A stretch of 37,733 nucleotides of DNA from Spirosoma fluviale (GTDB lineage: Bacteria; Bacteroidota; Bacteroidia; Cytophagales; Cyclobacteriaceae). A program made the position numbers and the translations under genes. The notes under the pieces are model-generated. The model was not told where the DNA came from and did not search any database. It saw only the letters and a list, made by a program, of their open reading frames with translations. The DNA lies in assembly GCA_945868725.1 (NCBI GenBank), contig CAMBMU010000021.1:1-37733 (forward strand), written 5' to 3'. Shown one piece after another: positions 32,805 through 37,733 of the stretch; the first letter of the stretch is position 1; each line of letters starts with the position of its first letter.

Positions 32805-34526
32805 TCACGGAGTTAGGTTGGGCAAACTATTCAAATACGTTTGCTTCACCTCCCCACAGGTAAGCATAGATGCCCCAAAGTAGGGATTTGTAATTTCCTT
32901 CGTTTCGCTCAGCCAATAGCCTCCTTTGTTGTTGAAGGCCATGGGGCAGTAATCTTGGTATACTGCCGCCTTGGTGAGTTTGTAGGTTTCGGTGAATTGG
33001 ATGACCTGGGTCGAAAGGGATGAAAAGTGGGTTCTTGCCGAAGCAAGATCCTTTGACCCCTTTATTTTGGCTGTTGCATCGGATAGTCCCGACTTTATTT
33101 TTTCCCATTTCACATTGTCTTTTCCTGTTCCATCAGCACTTACCTTGACCAAAGCTTGGGCAAGTGTTTGTACGGCTTTCGTAGGCAGTTGATCTTTGAC
33201 CAAATTGTTTTTTATGAGAAAATACGATTCGACAACAGCCGTGAGTTGCTGGCTAAATGCTGCTGAAACTTCCACTTGCTGCGTACCGCGATTGAGGAGG
33301 CTTGGTTTTCCAGAAAGTTGGGAGGAAGCATCTAGCGCAAAAGCCCCGTAGGAAACGATTTCTTCGCCTGCTTGAAGTCCTGCCGTGATTTGGTAGTTTT
33401 CGCCCAAGCGGTTTCCAAGGGTGACTTCTCTCAGGATAAATTCGGGAATTGTCGCATTTGGAACTTTTACATACACGATGGAACGCTTCCCTGACCATAA
33501 GACGGCAGTGCGGGGCACGGTAACTTCTGCTGAACTTGCCTTATTTTTAGTTTGGATGCGTGCCGTCACAAACATTTCTGGTTTTAGTGCATTGCCCACA
33601 TTACGGATCTCAGCCCGTACTGAGGCAGCCCGCGTGTTGGCATTGATGAGTGGGTCAAGGAAAGTTACTTTTGCATTCAGCGTCTCCCCAGGCCTGCCTG
33701 CCACCGTAAATTGGATGTCATCACCAATCGCTACGAAGGGAAGGTCGGTCTCGTAGACGTCCAGTAGCAGCCAGAGGCTATTCAGGTTGGTAACAGTGAA
33801 AAGCACCGACCCCATGGAGACATAATCGCCAACTGAAACATTTTTTTGCAGCACTACGCCCGATTGATCGGCAAGGATGTCTATCCGCTCTTTGACTTGG
33901 CCACTGCGTTCGATTTCCGCGATTTGTGCTGCACTTAGTTTCCAAAAGCTCAACTTGTCTTTGCTTGCCTGATACAGTTGTGGGAAGCTTGCTTTTGTTT
34001 TTGCCGCTTCAAGCAACTCCTTCTGTGCAGTGAGCAACTCAGGGGAATACACAGTGGCAATTCGCTGTCCTGCTTTGACCTGTTCACCGGTGAAGGTGAT
34101 GAATAGCTTTTCTATTCTGCCCGGAAACTTTGCCGTTAGCGATGCATTTTCACGTTCATCGGCCTGAAGCTTGCCCGAAAGCAGCAATTCCTTTTTTGTT
34201 TGAGCGCCACCGACCACGAGGGTTTGTACCTGCGCCAAGGCCATGGCCTCTTCCGTCATTTGGAGGGCTTGTGGATTGCTGCTACCTGCGGATTCTTGGT
34301 CTGCTGGAATCAGGTCCATGCCACAAATGGGGCAATCGCCAGCTTCTGGAAGCCTGATTTGAGGGTGCATGGAGCAGGTCCAAATGGAAGGTAAGCCTTC
34401 TCCCTGCTCATGTGCGTGTGTGTCCGTATCTGCTGAGGTCATCGCACGAAATCCCCATCCTAGGACCAGTCCTACGACCAAGATAAGTGCTAGCTGGGCT
34501 ATTTTAGTTGAAAAGATATTTTTCAT
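32805..34526 (-). CDS. cusB: CusB-type RND efflux periplasmic adaptor with heavy-metal-binding and DUF3347 domains
   Basis: The 573-residue protein begins with a single N-terminal membrane segment and a His-containing stretch (DTHAHEQ). The heavy-metal-binding domain WTCSMHPQIRLPEAGDCPIC follows (Cys51, Met53, His54, Cys65, Cys68, Met70). The centre is a membrane-fusion-protein adaptor (ADERENASLTAKFPGRIEKL, helical hairpin, barrel with VGDYVSMGSVLFTVTNL). The last 140 residues are a DUF3347 domain ending in DYCPMAF, then NNKGGYWLS, then MLTCGEV. It links the CusA pump to the outer-membrane channel and probably binds Cu(I)/Ag(I) itself. Its ATG overlaps the upstream channel-gene stop by 4 nt, so it is the last gene of the operon. 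Confidence 0.92.
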   Translation of the reverse strand: MKNIFSTKIAQLALILVVGLVLGWGFRAMTSADTDTHAHEQGEGLPSIWTCSMHPQIRLPEAGDCPICGMDLIPADQESAGSSNPQALQMTEEAMALAQVQTLVVGGAQTKKELLLSGKLQADERENASLTAKFPGRIEKLFITFTGEQVKAGQRIATVYSPELLTAQKELLEAAKTKASFPQLYQASKDKLSFWKLSAAQIAEIERSGQVKERIDILADQSGVVLQKNVSVGDYVSMGSVLFTVTNLNSLWLLLDVYETDLPFVAIGDDIQFTVAGRPGETLNAKVTFLDPLINANTRAASVRAEIRNVGNALKPEMFVTARIQTKNKASSAEVTVPRTAVLWSGKRSIVYVKVPNATIPEFILREVTLGNRLGENYQITAGLQAGEEIVSYGAFALDASSQLSGKPSLLNRGTQQVEVSAAFSQQLTAVVESYFLIKNNLVKDQLPTKAVQTLAQALVKVSADGTGKDNVKWEKIKSGLSDATAKIKGSKDLASARTHFSSLSTQVIQFTETYKLTKAAVYQDYCPMAFNNKGGYWLSETKEITNPYFGASMLTCGEVKQTYLNSLPNLTP

Positions 34527-36019
34527 GGCTGGTTCGGATTAGAAAGTGAAGGACTTGGCGAAAGCAAGGCGTCTAGTTGTGCCAAACTTTGGTGCTGCTG
34601 ATAAAGGGCATTGAGTTTTTTTCTGCGGTAGTCGAGCAGTAGTTGTTGGGTTTGAATCACTTCTGAAAGCGAAAGGGCACCGCTCGAATAGGTGGTTTCC
34701 ATGACAGAAAGCTGTTGCTCCACCAAAGCCACTTGAGCCTCATAAAGGCTGAGCAGGCGTTCACTTTCCTCCCAATCCCGAAAGGCAGTCGCCCACTGTA
34801 GGGTAAGCTGGTTAGCTGTTTCTTCTTGCTGCATTGCTGCTCCATTTTTCAGGTAGTCGGCCTGCTTTATTTTGGAGGCTATTTTTTTGCGGTAGATGGG
34901 CAGATTCAAGGTCACCATAGGCATGACCATGTCGTCACCTGACCCCATGCGCATGCCATTTTCTATTCTTGGCGTGAAGGTCATGAGGTTGACTCCCGCA
35001 CCGACCATGGGCTTGCCCTCTAGCTTGGCCATTTTGGCTTGCTGTGTATAGGCCATTTGCTCTGAAGCATACATGCCAAGCATGGGATTGCTTTCCTTTA
35101 TTTTTTCCAAGTAGTCTTCCTTGGCTAGTGTGAGCTGCGCCTTTTCCCAAGTTGTTGGCAAGACGAGGTTTGCTTCCATAGGCTGATTGAGGAGTTTCTG
35201 GAATTGGTATTGGATGACTTCCTTGTTGGCGGCGAGCTGCTGCAGGGTGGATTCGAGCTCCTTAATCTGCAACCTGATTTGAAGAATGGCGGTTAGGCCG
35301 GTGCTGCTTCCCGCCATCGGAAGGGCCGACATACTTGAGGATGAACTTGGCGATCCCTGCATCGGCGTTTGGGTAGCCCCGCCCATACTTGACATTTGGC
35401 CTGTGCTGGAAGTAGCCTTGGTGTCATTAGCTGGGCGAAAACTGGTACTAGGCAGCGCAATCAAATTACCCGCTTGGTACTGCATCAAGGCAAGCGTTTC
35501 ATACTTCATCAGGTATTCTAGGTTTTCTTGGGCAAGTTGCTGCTCTCCTTGGAGTAGAAGCAGCGAGTTCCAGGTAGATTTCACCTCGAAAAACAGGCGA
35601 TTTTTTTCCTCCAAGAACAATTGGTAGTCGGCTTGCCCCATGTGGTAAGCTTCTTCCTTTTGGGTGGAGAGCATCCCAAACCAAGGGAACATCTGCATCA
35701 GTCTAAAGTCCGCCGTTTGATTGCCCATAAATCGCTCCATGGGGCGTATGAAGGCACCAACTTGGAGCTCAGGATTTGGAAGACTCGCTTGATTGACCTG
35801 TTCTGCAGTTGCTTGGTAGCGCGCGTAAGCTGCCTTTAGTCCTGGGTTATTTTCTTCGGCCTGTAAGAGATAGTCATCCAAGGATTGGGCTTGGATGGAC
35901 TGAGTTCCGGTCCAGAGGAACACAAGCAGTGAAGCAAGGGTGAGGGTGAGGGTTAAAACCCGCATCTGCCTGTTTACTGCTGCAACGAATCGAAGAGTAG
36001 GTAAGTGCTTATTTTTCAT
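34523..36019 (-). CDS. cusC: TolC/CusC-type outer-membrane efflux protein
   Basis: The 498-residue protein is an outer-membrane factor: signal peptide, then two TolC-like halves starting SLDDYLLQAEENNPGLKAAY. Residues 190-241 are an unusual low-complexity insert rich in Ser, Thr and Met (Met209, 212, 220, 230, 235), lying in the periplasmic part and possibly metal-binding. The start at 36019 gives an 11-nt overlap with cusA but a long N terminus before the hydrophobic core; Met19 (35965) is a reasonable alternative start for the signal peptide. It should form the exit duct for Cu/Ag efflux with CusA and CusB. Confidence 0.9.
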   Translation of the reverse strand: MKNKHLPTLRFVAAVNRQMRVLTLTLTLASLLVFLWTGTQSIQAQSLDDYLLQAEENNPGLKAAYARYQATAEQVNQASLPNPELQVGAFIRPMERFMGNQTADFRLMQMFPWFGMLSTQKEEAYHMGQADYQLFLEEKNRLFFEVKSTWNSLLLLQGEQQLAQENLEYLMKYETLALMQYQAGNLIALPSTSFRPANDTKATSSTGQMSSMGGATQTPMQGSPSSSSSMSALPMAGSSTGLTAILQIRLQIKELESTLQQLAANKEVIQYQFQKLLNQPMEANLVLPTTWEKAQLTLAKEDYLEKIKESNPMLGMYASEQMAYTQQAKMAKLEGKPMVGAGVNLMTFTPRIENGMRMGSGDDMVMPMVTLNLPIYRKKIASKIKQADYLKNGAAMQQEETANQLTLQWATAFRDWEESERLLSLYEAQVALVEQQLSVMETTYSSGALSLSEVIQTQQLLLDYRRKKLNALYQQHQSLAQLDALLSPSPSLSNPNQP

Positions 36020-37733
36020 CGGATGTCTGAGAAGTAGCCAAAGGGGTTTCCTTTGCCTTTTGATTCAATTTTCGTTCAGCCCACCAGCAATATAAGGTGG
36101 GTACAATAAATACGGTGGTGATCTCCAAAACCATGCCTCCGAGTGCAGGGATGGCCATGGGTACCATGATGTCTGAACCTCTACCCGTGGATGTGAAGAT
36201 GGGAATCAGGGCCAATAGGGTAGTGGCCGTAGTCATCATGCAAGGCAAGACGCGGCGCTTACCTGCTTCTAAGACTGCGTTACGAATCTCTTCTACAGTG
36301 CCAGGTTTCTTTTTGGCAAAGCTTTGGTCTAGATAGGAGGCGACAACCACTCCATCGTCCGTAGCGATACCAAACAAGGCGATGAAGCCCACCCAAACTG
36401 CTACACTTAGGTTGTAGGCTTTCATTTGGAATAGATCACGCAAGTTGGTCCCCCAGAGATCAATGTTTAAGAAGCCATCCAATCCCACAAGCCAAAGCAT
36501 CAGGAAGCCCCCCGAAAAGGTCATCGCAATACCTGTGAACACAAATAGCGTGGTAGAAACGGCCCTAAATTGAAAATAGAGCAGTAGGAAGATGAGTACG
36601 AGGCAAAGCGGTACGACCAGACCTAGGCGCTTCTCTGCACGGACTTGATTTTCATAGGAACCAGAAAATTCAAAGCGTACACCTTCTGGTACGGTGAGTT
36701 CGCCCGAAGCAATTTTCTCATCCAAGTAGGCTTTGGCATCTTCTACAACAGTTACTTCGGAGAAGCCTTCGTTTTTGTCCAAGAGGACAAATCCAACCAG
36801 GAAGCTATTTTCTCCACGAATCATGTCTGGGCCTGGTCGGTATTGAATGTCGACCAGTTGACCCAAGGGGATGTAGTTTCCAAGGGGGGTAGGGATTTGT
36901 AAATTTTCAATCGCTTCGGGGTCATCTCGGAATTCTCTGGCATAGCGCACCCGAATTGGAAAGCGCTCTCTGCCTTCTACCGTCGTGCTGAGCTTCATGC
37001 CCCCGATGGCTGTTTCGATAAACTCCTGTACATCGACCACATTCAATCCGTAGCGGGAGATTTTGTCCCGGTCAATGGCCAACTCGAGGTAGGGTTTACC
37101 CACAATCCGGTCTGCAAAAACGGCCTCCTTTTTAACGGAAGGAATCTCCTTTAAATAGCCTTCTAACTTTAATCCAAAGGATTCAATCGTTTCTAAATCA
37201 GGTCCATATACCTTTATTCCCATCGGGGCTCTCATGCCCGTTTGAAGCATGACCAAGCGTGTTTCTATGGGCTGCAGCTTGGGTGAGCTCGTGACTCCAG
37301 GCAGTTTGATCACGGCAAGGATCTCTTGCCAGATATCGTCTGGGTTGCGGATATGTGCTCTCCACTGTCTGAAGTATTCTCCAGACTCATCTGGCTGCAG
37401 TTGGGTGACGTCCAACTCCTGAAGGGACATGGTATTGGGGTCGAAATAGCTTCCGTTTTTCAGCAGGTATTTTCCATCTTCCATGGCAAAGCGAAGCCGC
37501 TTTCCTTGTGCATCACTCAGGTATTCGGACTTGTAGTTGATTGTATTTTCATACATCGTGATGGGTGCAGGGTCAATAGCCGTTTCAGCCCTTCCCGCTT
37601 TTCCGACTACCATGTCTACTTCAGGTATGGCGGCTACTAGCATGTCTAATTTTTGGAGTACCTCTTTATTTTCCTGCATACCCGAGTGGGGCATGCTACT
37701 AGGCATCAGCAAGAAGGAGCCTTCGTTGAGCGA
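36009..37733 (-). CDS. cusA: CusA-type heavy-metal RND efflux pump, C-terminal part (cut by window end)
   Basis: 574 residues are visible; the frame stays open to the right edge, so the N-terminal half lies outside. It begins within the porter domain (NEGSFLLMPSSMPHSG), has GKAGRAETAIDPAP and MLQTGMRAPMGIKVYG typical of CusA, and then the C-terminal transmembrane bundle (VGFIALFGIATDDGVVVASYL, then MMTTATTLLALIPIF, then PALGGMVLEITTVFIVPTLYC). Methionines in the porter region (LLMPSSMP, MLQTGM) fit Cu(I)/Ag(I) handling. From memory of E. coli CusA, the stretch between ENTINYKSEYLSD and KLPGVTSSP is longer here. It exports metal across the envelope using the proton gradient. The 11-nt overlap with cusC makes it the upstream operon gene seen. 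Confidence 0.93.
   Translation of the reverse strand, partial: SLNEGSFLLMPSSMPHSGMQENKEVLQKLDMLVAAIPEVDMVVGKAGRAETAIDPAPITMYENTINYKSEYLSDAQGKRLRFAMEDGKYLLKNGSYFDPNTMSLQELDVTQLQPDESGEYFRQWRAHIRNPDDIWQEILAVIKLPGVTSSPKLQPIETRLVMLQTGMRAPMGIKVYGPDLETIESFGLKLEGYLKEIPSVKKEAVFADRIVGKPYLELAIDRDKISRYGLNVVDVQEFIETAIGGMKLSTTVEGRERFPIRVRYAREFRDDPEAIENLQIPTPLGNYIPLGQLVDIQYRPGPDMIRGENSFLVGFVLLDKNEGFSEVTVVEDAKAYLDEKIASGELTVPEGVRFEFSGSYENQVRAEKRLGLVVPLCLVLIFLLLYFQFRAVSTTLFVFTGIAMTFSGGFLMLWLVGLDGFLNIDLWGTNLRDLFQMKAYNLSVAVWVGFIALFGIATDDGVVVASYLDQSFAKKKPGTVEEIRNAVLEAGKRRVLPCMMTTATTLLALIPIFTSTGRGSDIMVPMAIPALGGMVLEITTVFIVPTLYCWWAERKLNQKAKETPLATSQTSDEK

Noticed and set aside
32805-37733. Conjugative or genomic island on the right side
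   Set aside because: Only the cus efflux genes are visible, with ordinary overlaps and composition; no integrase, tra genes or tRNA junction can be seen in the window.

Overview
The window looks like a chromosomal stretch of a Bacteroidota bacterium, most likely order Cytophagales (Cyclobacteriaceae/Algoriphagus-like). This is inferred from the protein families (DUF2911 lipoprotein, CNT transporter, secreted M28/S10/M20 peptidases, CusB carrying both a heavy-metal-binding domain and DUF3347), from promoter boxes of the Bacteroidota type TTG-N17-23-TAnnTTTG, and from moderate GC content. I see no rRNA, CRISPR array, prophage or intact insertion sequence.

Layout. 1-6.4 kb: secreted M20 amidohydrolase (minus), a NagB-type sugar-phosphate isomerase, two identical tRNA-Asp(GUC) genes with a shared terminator, accA, then a tightly overlapping trio of metallo-beta-lactamase hydrolase, patatin phospholipase and PlsC-type acyltransferase. 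6.4-13.3 kb: lipoprotein formylglycine-generating-enzyme homologue with an HTH regulator upstream of it, secreted M28 peptidase, DinB-PhzF overlapping pair, secreted S10 carboxypeptidase. 13.6-19.3 kb: GluQ-type glutamyl-Q-tRNA(Asp) synthetase, an exported carboxypeptidase-regulatory-domain protein, DUF4442 hotdog protein, M48 lipoprotein protease, DEDDh exonuclease and Mpl ligase. 19.5-26.3 kb: dnaB, MDR reductase, small TPR protein, etfB-etfA-bifunctional nuclease operon, nupC-type transporter. 26.5-31.3 kb: second M28 peptidase, truC and mnmA (tRNA modification), divergent arfB (ribosome rescue), DUF2911 lipoprotein. 31.4-32.5 kb: a Fic AMP-transferase that looks acquired. 32.8 kb to the right edge: cusB-cusC-cusA heavy-metal (Cu/Ag) RND efflux operon on the minus strand, with cusA cut by the window end.

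The most unusual content is intergenic. A family of dispersed elements of about 157 bp has 16-bp terminal inverted repeats (TTATATGATTATCCGC / GCGGATAATCATATAA) and an internal inverted copy of the same core. It occurs as two near-complete copies (8.6 and 13.3 kb), one decayed full-length copy (32.6 kb) and three partial copies (15.4, 17.1, 31.3 kb). One partial copy supplies the last 11 codons and the stop of the M48 protease gene, two copies bracket the fic gene, and the left module forms a hairpin that shows one compensatory base-pair change between two copies. Separate repeat types lie at 13.4-13.6 kb (GTCCAC/GTTGAC words), 15.5 kb (CCTCTGG-centred palindromes) and 26.3-26.55 kb (AAGTATC/TAGTACC words around a GC-rich palindrome).
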